Positions 40,510 to 47,962 of a DNA stretch of 47,962 bases are shown in pieces (position 1 is the first letter of the stretch; each line of letters begins with the position of its first letter). Source of the stretch: Candidatus Megaera endosymbiont of Nemacystus decipiens (GTDB lineage: Bacteria; Pseudomonadota; Alphaproteobacteria; Rickettsiales; Rickettsiaceae); NCBI GenBank assembly GCA_030036605.1, contig DAOTRE010000001.1:203981-251942 (forward strand), read 5' to 3'. The translations under genes and the position numbers were made by a program. Under the pieces are notes generated by a model, which saw only the letters and a program-made list of their open reading frames with translations, was not told the DNA's origin and searched no databases.

Positions 40510-41868
40510 CTATCTATCTTTTAAAAAATCCGGCGATTCTTTTACAGAACTATTTTTACTATTAATATCTTGTTTTGAAAAGCTTTTATACTCAAATGAA
40601 GAAGAACCATTAGAGGATAAAGAATTCCACATACGTCTAAACAAAGAAGGTTTTTTTTGAGTTTTTGTAATATGGTCTCCATAGCTATCTTCTGATTTAG
40701 CAACGCCTACCTGGTCTGTTATATCAGCTTTATTTAAATCGAGCTGATTAGCTAAATGATTTATACTTTCTTGCATTTCATCATTGTCTTGATCTTCTTC
40801 TTGAACATTATACTCATTAAAAGACGGAGGCGCAGTATTATCCAATGAGTCATATGAAGACCTATCAGATTGCTTACTAACACATGCAAGATCTTTATCC
40901 TGTTCTATACCAGTTGCTACCACTGAAACTCGAACCATTCCTTCTAGATCTGGATTAAAAGTTGAGCCAAATATGATGTTAGCTTCACTATCTCCATCTA
41001 CTTCTTCACGAATTCTATTGGCTGCACTATCTACCTCATACAATGTCATATCTTTTCCTCCGGTGATGTTTATTAGTACACCGGATGCCCCTTGCATTGA
41101 ATTTTGGTCAAGCAATGGATTTGAAATAGCAGCTTCTGCAGCTTTAATTGCCCTATCTTCACCAGATGCATCGCCTGTACCCATCATTGCTTTACCTTTC
41201 TCACTCATAACAGTTTCGATATCAGCAAAATCTAAATTAACAAGACCAGGTGATGTTATCAAATCTGTGACACTCCTTACGCCTGCGTGCAAGACTTCAT
41301 CCGCCATTTCAAAAGCTTGCTGAAAAGTCGTATTTTCGTTCGCAACACGAAATAAATTTTGATTCGGTATTACAATAAGTGTATCGACATGCTTTTGTAG
41401 TTCTTGCAGTCCATTATCTGCAATCTTCATCCTTTTTGAGCCTTCGAACAAAAATGGTTTTGTTACAACACCAACAGTCAAAATTCCAAGCTCTTTTGCA
41501 ATAGAAGCAATAATTGGAGAAGCACCAGTTCCAGTACCACCTCCCATGCCTGCGGTAATAAAAACCATATTGCTTCCCTCAAGTTGTGCTCTGATTTCAT
41601 TTTCACTTTCTATAGCTGACTGCTTACCAATTTCAGGAGAGGCACCTGCACCTAAACCTTTAGTCGAAATAGCGCCTAACTGAACACGGTTTTTACTCTG
41701 AGAAAATTCGAGAGCCTGAGCGTCTGTATTTGCTACAACAAAATTTGCACCTTTTAGTTCTGCTCTGATCATATTATTAATAGCATTGCCACCTGCCCCG
41801 CCGACTCCAAATACAGTAATTACAGGCTGTAAAATAATGTTTTCTGCGGCTTTTATATCTAATTCCAT
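40510..41868 (-). CDS. ftsZ: Cell division protein FtsZ
   Basis: FtsZ is the tubulin-like GTPase of the division ring. The 452-residue protein has the GTP-binding signature [11 protein letters not shown] (107-117), the N-terminal [12 protein letters not shown] loop and the T7-type synergy segment [17 protein letters not shown] long acidic linker (about residues 325-430) ends in a short conserved-looking tail, ESPDFLKDR, that probably binds division partners. It is not in a dcw cluster: mutS follows 15 bases downstream, and SURF1 is divergent 161 bases upstream. Confidence 0.98.
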   Translation of the reverse strand: MELDIKAAENIILQPVITVFGVGGAGGNAINNMIRAELKGANFVVANTDAQALEFSQSKNRVQLGAISTKGLGAGASPEIGKQSAIESENEIRAQLEGSNMVFITAGMGGGTGTGASPIIASIAKELGILTVGVVTKPFLFEGSKRMKIADNGLQELQKHVDTLIVIPNQNLFRVANENTTFQQAFEMADEVLHAGVRSVTDLITSPGLVNLDFADIETVMSEKGKAMMGTGDASGEDRAIKAAEAAISNPLLDQNSMQGASGVLINITGGKDMTLYEVDSAANRIREEVDGDSEANIIFGSTFNPDLEGMVRVSVVATGIEQDKDLACVSKQSDRSSYDSLDNTAPPSFNEYNVQEEDQDNDEMQESINHLANQLDLNKADITDQVGVAKSEDSYGDHITKTQKKPSLFRRMWNSLSSNGSSSFEYKSFSKQDINSKNSSVKESPDFLKDR

Positions 41869-42029
41869 ACTATAAACTTTAAATATTGAATTACAACAAA
41901 ATCATAAGTGTTGTTGCTAAAACTTCATGATATACAAAAACTACTAATGCTGCAAATATTATTAATACATTTTGATTATAAAATATTTTATATTACAATC
42001 AAAACATTCTAAAATGAATATATTACATT

Positions 42030-42773
42030 ATGCAGATAGTACAAAAATCACTACATAAACCTAAAATCCTGTCAAATTTATTGATCTTATTGGCCTTGAT
42101 AATATTAATTCTCCTTGGAAACTGGCAAATGATAAGGCGAAATCAAAAACTAAAGCTAATACAAACAATCGAAAATAGTATCAATTCAAATGCAAAATTC
42201 TTAAAAAATAAACCAAATGCTTACTCTAAAATTTTGATAAAAGGGCATTTTATTCCGAATAATCATGTTTTCTTATATGGAAGAAAATCAGCAGAGTCAG
42301 AAAAAAACGGATATTACTTAATGTCTATATTTGAAGCTATTAACGGAAAAAAATATCTGGTTTCCAGGGGTTGGATTCCTTATAACGAAAAGGACCAAAT
42401 AACATCTAGGTTGGAATATGAAAAATATGAAACAATAGAGGCAATTACTATGCCGGGTGAAAAACAAAATTTTATGGCCCCAAAAAATGATCTAACAAAT
42501 AATATTTGGTTTAGCATAGATCTAGATATGGCAAAAACTCATTTAGGAATAACAGAGGAAAACTTCTATCTTATTCAAATCCATAGTGCAAATACACCCC
42601 TGGGCATTAGACCTTATAACATATCTCTTTTAACTAAAATAAGAAATGATCACCTTGAATACGCAATCACATGGTATAGTTTAGCACTATGCCTTGTTGC
42701 AATGTACTTTATAAAAACTTACAAAATAAAAAACAATAATTGTAAAAGTTCAGACAGCTCTGGGACAAAGTAA
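42030..42773 (+). CDS. SURF1-family cytochrome oxidase assembly protein
   Basis: SURF1 proteins help insert heme a into cytochrome c oxidase. This 247-residue protein has the typical two membrane helices (about residues 15-33 and 208-228) around a periplasmic domain. The N-terminal GNWQMIRRNQKLKLI and the C-terminal Y-x-x-TWYSLALCLVAMY match the family. It implies an aerobic heme-copper oxidase, though no oxidase gene lies in the window. It is the last clearly core gene before the accessory region. Confidence 0.9.
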   Translation: MQIVQKSLHKPKILSNLLILLALIILILLGNWQMIRRNQKLKLIQTIENSINSNAKFLKNKPNAYSKILIKGHFIPNNHVFLYGRKSAESEKNGYYLMSIFEAINGKKYLVSRGWIPYNEKDQITSRLEYEKYETIEAITMPGEKQNFMAPKNDLTNNIWFSIDLDMAKTHLGITEENFYLIQIHSANTPLGIRPYNISLLTKIRNDHLEYAITWYSLALCLVAMYFIKTYKIKNNNCKSSDSSGTK

Positions 42774-42861
42774 GTTACAAAAGACTTCTTTTCAGACTTT
42801 TATTGGATATGGTACTGTTAACAAAATGATCTAAAAATTTTGACAAGTTCTTGTCCATATA

Positions 42862-43022
42862 TTGTAGATTAGATTGGAATAGGAGTATTTTATAGAAAAT
42901 ATTTTGTGATTTAGTTATTGTCTTATTTCTCCTGCAATGCTGCTCCATTTGAGGAAAATAAGATGATAAATAAATTGCCAAAGATAAACTAGAAAATCGT
43001 TCTATTCCAATCTAATCTACAA
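42862..43022. mobile_element. Complete 161-bp MITE with perfect 21-bp terminal inverted repeats
   Basis: The element begins TTGTAGATTAGATTGGAATA plus G and ends with its exact reverse complement; both ends are flanked by TA (42860-42861 and 43023-43024), the target used by IS630/Tc1-mariner transposases. The inverted repeat continues imperfectly for about 20 more bases (ATTTT-x-TAG core). The interior, about 119 bases, is too short for a transposase. The interior is identical, by eye over 117 bases, to the copy at 47825-47962 in the opposite orientation. It cuts an IS5-type transposase remnant, whose frame ends at the TAG supplied by the MITE. Confidence 0.85.
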
Positions 43023-43024
43023 TA

Positions 43025-43343
43025 AAGTGTGACCGTCATACGGATTGCCATGAAACGACTTGACTCCAAGGATAAAATTGCCACGACCACTAACCCCGAG
43101 TCCAACCTTATTACCAAACTCAAATGGCTCATGCAGTTTGCCTTTCCCAATACACTCAACCTCTTGGGCATGGAAGCTATACAGCACCTTATTGCCGGCT
43201 TTTTTATATTCCTCTTTGGCTTTTTTGCTCAAAAATGATTGCTCGTGTACGCGCTTTACTCAGTAAATGAGCCTCATGCGGGTGTTTGATGTTCTTAAAT
43301 GGATCCCACAACCTCTTTATAACCCTAAAAACCCCATTAAATA
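43025..43343 (-). pseudogene. IS5-family transposase remnant
   Basis: On the minus strand, 43232-43025 encodes KKAKEEYKKAGNKVLYSFHA and, further on, QEVECIGKGKLHEPFEFGNK and GNFILGVKSFHGNPYDGHTL, the DDE-transposase middle region of IS5/IS1182-like elements. A second frame at about 43343-43245 gives RVIKRLWDPFKNIKHPHEAH LLSKA, which joins the first after a frameshift near 43250. The 3' side is cut by the MITE at 43022 and the C-terminal third with its catalytic glutamate is missing; the N-terminus is lost too. It is clearly non-functional. The 90 bases between it and the Fic gene hold nothing I recognise. Confidence 0.75.
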
Positions 43344-43434
43344 TACCCTACAACAGTTTTGACCGACGAACTTCATATATCAAGGTTCCATATAATCTGT
43401 GAAGCTTTAGATTCAAGTTGTAGAGGTTTTATAT

Positions 43435-44040
43435 CTAAAGCTCTTCCGTTTTAAACTCGCTATATCCCTCATAGTAGTAGCTGATATCAATACCTTTCAT
43501 AAATAAATTACGATCGTTTATTTTGCCCGTCAATGCTTCATTTAATAAAACCTTGATTTCTATATCTTTCACTACACTACGCTTCATTGCTAAGAGATAT
43601 TCTTCTTTATCTACTAAATTCCAATCAATTACTTGCTTTAGCTCATGTTTTAAAATTAGATCTAGCCAAATACGGGTAGCGCGCCCATTCCCTTCTCTAA
43701 ATGGATGAGCTATGTTCATTTCAACATATTTTTCTATAATTTGGTTGAAGTCGCCTTGCGGCATTTTGTCTATATGTTCTAGTGAGTTTTGCAGATACAT
43801 AAGAGGAGCAAAACGAAAATTATCTTTTGCAATATTTACTTCTCGTATTTTACCAGCAAAATAATAGATATCCTCAAATAAGTATGTATGTATAAAAGAA
43901 AGACCTTTAAAAGTACCTATTTCAATTTTATTAATATCTCTACTGTCAAAAAGCTGTTTTGCCTTTTGTTTGCTGATTTTTTCTTCTAATTTTGCAAGTT
44001 CAATCTGATTATTGATTTTCAATTTATTTTCTAATGTCAT
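43435..44040 (-). CDS. Fic-family AMP transferase with C-terminal inhibitory motif (class III type)
   Basis: Fic enzymes transfer AMP (or another nucleotide part) to target side chains. The 201-residue protein has an intact active-site motif HPFREGNGR (112-120), including the catalytic histidine and the acidic and arginine residues. The segment GTFKGLSFIHTYLFEDIYYFAGKIRE fits the fold. SYYYEG at residues 187-192 matches the inhibitory motif [S/T]xxxE[G/N]; its position at the C-terminus is that of class III, single-domain Fic proteins such as NmFic. It should therefore be held inactive by its own glutamate E191. A small ORF ends 39 bases upstream. It lies among IS remnants, suggesting acquisition by transfer. 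The target is unknown. Confidence 0.88.
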   Translation of the reverse strand: MTLENKLKINNQIELAKLEEKISKQKAKQLFDSRDINKIEIGTFKGLSFIHTYLFEDIYYFAGKIREVNIAKDNFRFAPLMYLQNSLEHIDKMPQGDFNQIIEKYVEMNIAHPFREGNGRATRIWLDLILKHELKQVIDWNLVDKEEYLLAMKRSVVKDIEIKVLLNEALTGKINDRNLFMKGIDISYYYEGYSEFKTEEL

Positions 44041-44079
44041 GATGTATATTTATTATTTAATTTAAATTATCAATAATTT

Positions 44080-44229
44080 CTATATTGTGCGGTATGTTTG
44101 ATATATAATTTTGCAGCTCATTGAGATTATATTACCATACCATTCTTGTATAAATCTATTAAATTTTAAACCATGAGATCTTATAGTATCTCGAATAGTT
44201 TTTTCATTTTCTTCTTCAATGTTTTTCAT
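44080..44229 (-). CDS. Possible 49-residue protein upstream of fic
   Basis: An ATG at 44229 opens a 49-codon frame beginning MKNIEEENEKTIRDTIRSHG and ending in TYRTI before TAG, 39 bases before the fic start on the same strand. The first half is charged and helical, as in small antitoxins, but it has no [S/T]xxxE[G/N] motif and I do not recognise it. There is no clear ribosome-binding site. It could also be a fragment of a longer lost gene. The 170 bases between it and the IS982 remnant hold only the short palindrome at 44357. Confidence 0.35.
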   Translation of the reverse strand: MKNIEEENEKTIRDTIRSHGLKFNRFIQEWYGNIISMSCKIIYQTYRTI

Positions 44230-44356
44230 TTTTTTTAAATAAATTCGATAATTTAAATTATAAAAACAAACCTAAACATAATTCTAAGTTTGATATAAGT
44301 ATAAGTAAAGCAATATTATACACCCCGTAGCCTACCAGTCCAACATATATTACGCA

Positions 44357-44374
44357 CATGTTGCAGGCAACATG
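44357..44374. repeat. Perfect 18-base palindrome
   Basis: CATGTTGC and GCAACATG form a perfect 8-bp inverted repeat with a 2-base centre, about 28 bases outside the IS982 end. It could be a protein-binding site or a remnant of the insertion target. Confidence 0.4.
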
Positions 44375-44403
44375 CTTATTAGATATATTGTCTTTAATTA
44401 ACC

Positions 44404-45300
44404 TCAGTTCGAGGTAAGAATATTATCATGAACATGCAGGAAGGTTTGATTTATAGAGGGTTTATGTGGCTTAATTGTATAAGCAATAAGGGCAGATAGA
44501 GTATTTGCAAGAAAATTATCAGGTTTTCGATGCCTTGAATGTTCAATTAAGCAGATAGATTTTAGTTGCTGGATGAGGGTTTCTACAATTGAACGTTGGG
44601 CGAGAATGTATTTTTCAAAGTTAGATCTAACAATTTTTTTCATATTTGCTTTTGTTTTTGTTATAAAACTTAAACCCTTTTCAAAAAGGGTTTGAGCTTT
44701 GCTTTTGGAGATATAGCCTTTATCTTCACATGCTGTACCCTTTGAGATTTTTAAATAAATTTTCCATTGGTTTACGGCCATCAATATTGCCAGGGGTTAA
44801 ACAAAAAGACATAATCTCTCCTTTATGATTAATAACTAAATGTAGCTTGAATCCAAAAAACCATCCCATCGAACTCTTACCCCTGCTGGCTATTTTATTA
44901 AAAACTTTATGACGATAAATACGTTGATTGCGGCAAACTTTAAGAGTAGTCGAATCAATATAGTACATGCCGGTTTCAGTGCTAGATTTATGCTTCATAT
45001 ATAACTCCAAAATTGGAATAATATATGATTTCAATTCTACAAATCTATTATAACTTACTAGTTTCTGTTGACATAAGGTTTTAAGTATTTTATTACACAC
45101 TCATGATAAAAATCTTTAAATGTACGGTAATGGCTTAAATGAAATAATATTATTATTGTCATTATTTCACTACTTGACATACGGCAACAGCGATTTCTTT
45201 TTCTGTTTAAATTTGGTAATAAATATTTTGTTTCATTTTGATAAAATTCCCTGCAAAAATCATCAATTTCGCAGAATATATCTTCTGTGGGTGCAAGGAT
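44404..45300 (-). pseudogene. IS982-family transposase, broken by two frameshifts
   Basis: Three consecutive minus-strand frames make up one transposase: about 45300-45058 (EDIFCEIDDFCREFYQNE, RMSSSEIMTIIILFHLSHYR), 45100-44745 (LVSYNRFVELKSYIIPILEL, MYYIDSTTLKVC, SSMGWFFGFKLHLVINHKG, SFCLTPGNIDGRKP) and 44770-44404 (DKGYISKSKA, SIVETLIQQLKSICLIEHSR, HRKPDNFLANTLSALIAYTI). The order and motifs, including the DDE aspartate in YYIDST and glutamate in VETLIQQLK, match IS982. Frameshifts lie near 45060-45100 and 44745-44770. Candidate ends are AACCTCAGTTCGAGGTAAG near 44401 and a degraded counterpart near 45323-45345. The element is inactive. Confidence 0.85.
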
Positions 45301-45350
45301 TTTAACCTCTTTTTGTGTTTTGTTTTCAGCTTGAACTCTAACCTTATTTG

Positions 45351-45627
45351 CTATCCAATTCAACTTATGGTGGGCCAGAAGCACTGGAAGCAAAATCAGC
45401 ACAAGATGGCATTGTGCTTACCGAAAGTCAATTATTAGCTCTAGAGAAAAAGAAGGATAAATTAGAAGCTTTAATGGCTATTAAACTATAACAATCATAG
45501 GTCTCACTCGGGAAAGTATTGCTATGGAAAAACTCCAATGCAAACTTTCTTAGATTCAAAACATATTGCTGTTGAAAAATCTAATCAGAGCATGTATCAT
45601 GAAAACATATCTGACATTCAGATCTAG
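45351..45627 (+). pseudogene. IS481-family transposase remnant, internally deleted
   Basis: The plus strand first encodes GGPEALEAKSAQDGIVLTES QLLALEKKKDKLEAL (to the stop at 45491), resembling the N-terminal third of IS481-type transposases. In another frame it then encodes HSGKYCYGKTPMQTFLDSKH IAVEK (to the stop at 45627), the typical C-terminal segment of the same family. The catalytic core between them is missing. The 5' side abuts the IS982 remnant, so IS982 may have inserted into it. The 136 bases from 45628 to 45763 hold no gene that I can see. Confidence 0.65.
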
Positions 45628-45763
45628 TTTTTTATTGTCTGTCAGTTCAATTCTTGTCTTCTACAACAATTTTGACTGAGATACTTTCTACCAATACCTG
45701 CAACACTATAACAAGTCTGTTAGGTAAAACTTAAAGTCTTTAGTAATCGGTCTAACTACATGC

Positions 45764-46849
45764 TTAGCTTGAATGATCATCTCCCATTAAAGCTTCAAAG
45801 TTTTCTGGAGCTTCAAGCTTCTCTGGCAATATGTCAAGATTTAAAAATGGTAAAGTAGTTTGATCAAAATCAACATTGAATGCTTTAGATTCTTTCCTTC
45901 CAATAAAAGTTTTCGCACTTAGAGGGTTGGTGGTACAAGCATCATCTAAATAGGAGCAATATTGATAAACACCAGAAAAAGCAATATCAGACAATGCGTC
46001 AAATTGCTTTTTTAAAGTTGCAAAGTGCTTGTGCAAATTAATTTTGTAGTTACAACCATAAATTTTTGATTTTGACTTATTAATTTGAGTATCAGTACCA
46101 GTCGCCAACTGAAACTGTGTGCCTATTTTTTTTAATTGTTCTTCATAATTCAGATATTTTTTATTATTAGCTATTGAAAAATGAATATTGACACAAACAC
46201 TGTCATATTCAGGTTGTGGTGATATCTCCTCTACATTTTGTTTCCGAGATTTATCGTCTGGTTTCTTGAACTTCATATAGCCGTTATTATCCTTGTTCGC
46301 ATAAAAAATCTGAATATATCTTCCTCCCGAAGGGTAAGAATTTTTCAACTGAACTTCAGAAAAATCAATTCCTATACTATCTAATTCAAAAGTTTTCTTT
46401 TCTATTACAACATTTGGTGGAAAATTATAAGAAGTAGTTAAAATATTCTTTGCGGCACTAAAACTTTTTATTGATTCTTGATGCTTCAAATGAAATTGTG
46501 AGTTATAACTGCTAGCTCTTTGCAAGGGTTTACAATCATTCCGTATACTCAGCTTGTTGAGTACTTCCTCTGCCTCAGTCACAGTATGTAATTTTATACC
46601 ACACTCGTACTGGACTATACTATTTGCTCTTATCAGAATTGATGTTGAAAGTTTTTGTTTGTCTAGTTCAAATAAATTCGAGTTAAAATTGTTGCCGTTT
46701 AACAAGTTTAAATAGTCATCACTTGTTACAAAGTGCAAGTATCCTTTGATTGAAGGCAAAAATGTTTTTGTTGGTTTGTATTTTTTCTGGTCACGAGTGT
46801 CATCATAACGAATCTTACTCAATTTCGGAGAAATTTTATATGTAATCAT
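45764..46849 (-). CDS. Unrecognised 361-residue protein in the accessory region
   Basis: I do not recognise this protein. It begins MITYKISPKLSKIRYDDTRD, has no signal peptide or membrane segment, and ends in an acidic tail (LEAPENFEALMGDDHSS). It is rich in Lys, Asn, Ser, Tyr and Phe, with seven cysteines. It is a single unbroken frame between an IS481 remnant and an ISAs1 element, so it has stayed intact while its neighbours decayed, which suggests use or recent arrival. A weak GAGAGTGG lies before its ATG. It may be a cargo or effector gene, but there is no direct evidence. Confidence 0.75.
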   Translation of the reverse strand: MITYKISPKLSKIRYDDTRDQKKYKPTKTFLPSIKGYLHFVTSDDYLNLLNGNNFNSNLFELDKQKLSTSILIRANSIVQYECGIKLHTVTEAEEVLNKLSIRNDCKPLQRASSYNSQFHLKHQESIKSFSAAKNILTTSYNFPPNVVIEKKTFELDSIGIDFSEVQLKNSYPSGGRYIQIFYANKDNNGYMKFKKPDDKSRKQNVEEISPQPEYDSVCVNIHFSIANNKKYLNYEEQLKKIGTQFQLATGTDTQINKSKSKIYGCNYKINLHKHFATLKKQFDALSDIAFSGVYQYCSYLDDACTTNPLSAKTFIGRKESKAFNVDFDQTTLPFLNLDILPEKLEAPENFEALMGDDHSS

Positions 46850-47034
46850 AAGGCCACTCTCTATTATCTTAACTGAAGCACACTAAGTTTATTTTTTTGT
46901 ATTTGAAAGCTAAGCGTTCATTAAGATACTACCTCTATTTTTTATATTCGCAAGTAAATATTTATTAATCTGTAGGCAGGGCGATTAAATTCTCTGGCAA
47001 GAAAGAGTAGATAAACTATTGAAAAAATGTAGGA

Positions 47035-47080
47035 TAGCGCTATTTTTGAAGTCGTCAAAAACTCAAAAAAAATAGCGCTA
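47035..47080 (+). promoter_or_regulatory. Hairpin directly before the transposase start codon
   Basis: TAGCGCTATTTTT (47035-47047) and AAAAATAGCGCTA (47068-47080) form a perfect 13-bp stem with a 20-base loop. The last base of the stem is followed at once by the ATG at 47081. There is no separate ribosome-binding site outside the stem, so the fold would hinder initiation, as in other IS elements that limit transposase made from outside transcripts. Confidence 0.6.
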
Positions 47081-47962
47081 ATGGAGAATGTACTATCATT
47101 TTTAGAAAAAATCTACGATCCAAGATCAAAATTAGGAAAAAGATATAAGTTAACATCAATATTATCACTAATAATAACAGGCTACGGAGCTGGTTGTAAA
47201 AGCCTTTTAGATGTTTGTAGATTTGGTAAAAAATTAAATTCTAGAGCTAAAAAAAGCTTGGTTTTGTTAATAAAACACCATCACATCCTACAATCACAGA
47301 AACTTTAAAAAAGCTTGATCCAAATGAAATAGAATCTGTATTTGCTGAAATAGTTAGTTTAAATAATGATAAAATCAAACAAATAGCTATAGATGGTAAA
47401 TCCATTTGCAGCACATCTAAAAGCGATAAAGGATTATTACATTTATTAAGCGCATATTCCCCAGAAATCAAAGGAGTAATTAGGCAGACCAAATCTGATT
47501 TAGCAGGTGGGGAAATTAAAGCTGCGACAAAAATCATACCAGATATTAATATAAAAAATAAGGTAATTACTGGAGATGCTTTGTTTTCTCAAGAAGAATT
47601 ATGCTCTACTATAGTGAAAAACCAAGGTCATTATCTGTTTAAGGTAAAAAGGAATAAAAAGCGCATTATTCAAGATATAGAACAAATTTTTAATTTACAT
47701 AATAATAAAAAAATTCCTATCACTAAATTTGAATCTATAAAAAAAGCTCACGGTAGAATAGATCATAGAATTATTGAAGTTATAGAAACAACTGCAAAAT
47801 ATTTTGGAGGTTGGGGAACTGATATTGTAGATTACATTGAAATAGAACGATTTTCTAGTTTATCTTTGGCAATTTATTTATCATCTTATTTTCCTCAAAT
47901 GGAGCAGCATTGCAGGAGAAATAAGACAATAACTAAATCACAAAATATTTTCTATAAAATAC
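47081..47962 (+). pseudogene. ISAs1-family transposase, frameshifted and carrying a MITE
   Basis: The N-terminal frame (47081 to about 47255) has the ISAs1-associated domain: FLEKIYDPRSKLGKRYKLTS and IITGYGAGCKSLLDVCRFGK. In the run of seven A at 47249-47255 the frame is lost and continues one base back as KLGFVNKTPSHPTITETLKK, then IAIDGKSI, KNKVITGDALFSQ, GHYLFKVKRNKK and AHGRIDHRIIEV, the DDE part of the family. A -1 slip at the A7 run would restore a single protein. From 47825 a MITE follows, its frame staying open to the window edge. The C-terminal third of the transposase is therefore displaced or replaced. Confidence 0.8.
47825..47962 (+). mobile_element. Second MITE copy, truncated by the window edge
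   Basis: After TA (47823-47824) the element begins TTGTAGATTACATTGAAATA plus G and then matches the interior of the 161-bp element, read in reverse, over 117 bases without a visible difference, up to the last base of the window. The expected remaining 23 bases lie outside. Its outer 21 bases differ from the complete copy at two positions. It sits inside the ISAs1 transposase and keeps that frame open (VDYIEIERFSSLSLAIYLSS). Confidence 0.8.

Larger units (their letters stand above)
46977..47962 (+). mobile_element. ISAs1-family insertion sequence, right end outside the window
   Basis: The left end CAGGGCGATTAAATTCT (46977-46993) has the CAGGG start known for ISAs1 ends and recurs in inverted orientation at 10361-10345. 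About 100 bases inward an ISAs1-type transposase begins. The transposase carries a frameshift and then a MITE insertion, so this copy is probably dead. The right end is not in the window. The 127 bases between the upstream protein and the IS end are AT-rich and hold nothing I recognise. Confidence 0.75.

Noticed and set aside
42775..42981. 68-codon minus-strand ORF and the 60-codon ORF at 42989-43171
   Set aside because: Both are formed by the MITE and the IS5 remnant. The first is mostly MITE interior, and the second is antisense to or out of frame with the transposase.
43029..43266. Two overlapping plus-strand ORFs of 68-69 codons
   Set aside because: They are antisense to the IS5 transposase motifs read on the minus strand.
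43435..44229. Fic with the small ORF as a classical class I toxin-antitoxin pair
   Set aside because: The inhibitory motif is in the Fic protein itself and is absent from the small ORF.
47247..47537. 96-codon minus-strand ORF at the right end
   Set aside because: It is the complement of the second transposase frame, whose motifs clearly read on the plus strand.

Overview
The window is AT-rich, with compact gene spacing and a gene set that points to an obligately host-associated alphaproteobacterium of the Rickettsiales type (Rickettsia/Midichloria-like). The evidence is an MFS-acyltransferase-acyl-ACP synthetase fusion, a Rickettsiales-type protein resembling DUF2748, two ankyrin-repeat proteins, very large lineage-specific proteins, ftsZ outside a division cluster, and many decayed insertion sequences. 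I cannot name the species.

Layout. 1-5.2 kb: a tight minus-strand set nth - esterase - glyA - nrdR faces a plus-strand set grxD - ABC ATPase - ygfZ-like. 5.4-13.3 kb: an ankyrin protein, the 1153-residue Aas-type fusion, an XRE regulator, lnt and fabI, so membrane lipid and lipoprotein biogenesis dominate. 13.3-26.2 kb: a complex palindrome, an unrecognised 633-residue protein with a fresh tandem duplication, the minus-strand set nadD - rsfS - kefB-like - SH3 protein, bolA, an MFS transporter, two envelope lipoproteins (BON protein, RlpA) and a giant 1475-residue coiled-coil protein with three roughly 250-residue modules. 26.3-42.8 kb: tsaE and a HAD phosphatase, gyrB, the DUF2748-like protein, a second ankyrin protein, then a minus-strand genome-maintenance run read ftsZ - mutS - recJ - XRE - mutL - lipB, and SURF1.

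42.8-48.0 kb is an accessory island made largely of broken mobile elements: an intact 161-bp MITE, an IS5-type remnant cut by that MITE, a class III-type Fic protein with a small upstream ORF, a frameshifted IS982, an internally deleted IS481, an unrecognised 361-residue protein, and an ISAs1 element whose transposase carries a frameshift in an A7 run and a second copy of the MITE.

The most distinctive signal is the MITE family. It has TA-flanked ends beginning TTGTAGATTA. It is present as one complete copy, one copy running off the right edge, one end running off the left edge, and two solitary ends at gene boundaries, one of which supplies the stop codon of the Aas-type gene. Other points to check are the 30-bp perfect palindrome after fabI, the self-inhibited Fic protein, the giant modular protein and the clustering of mutS, recJ and mutL. 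All identifications were made by reading motifs; no database search was run.
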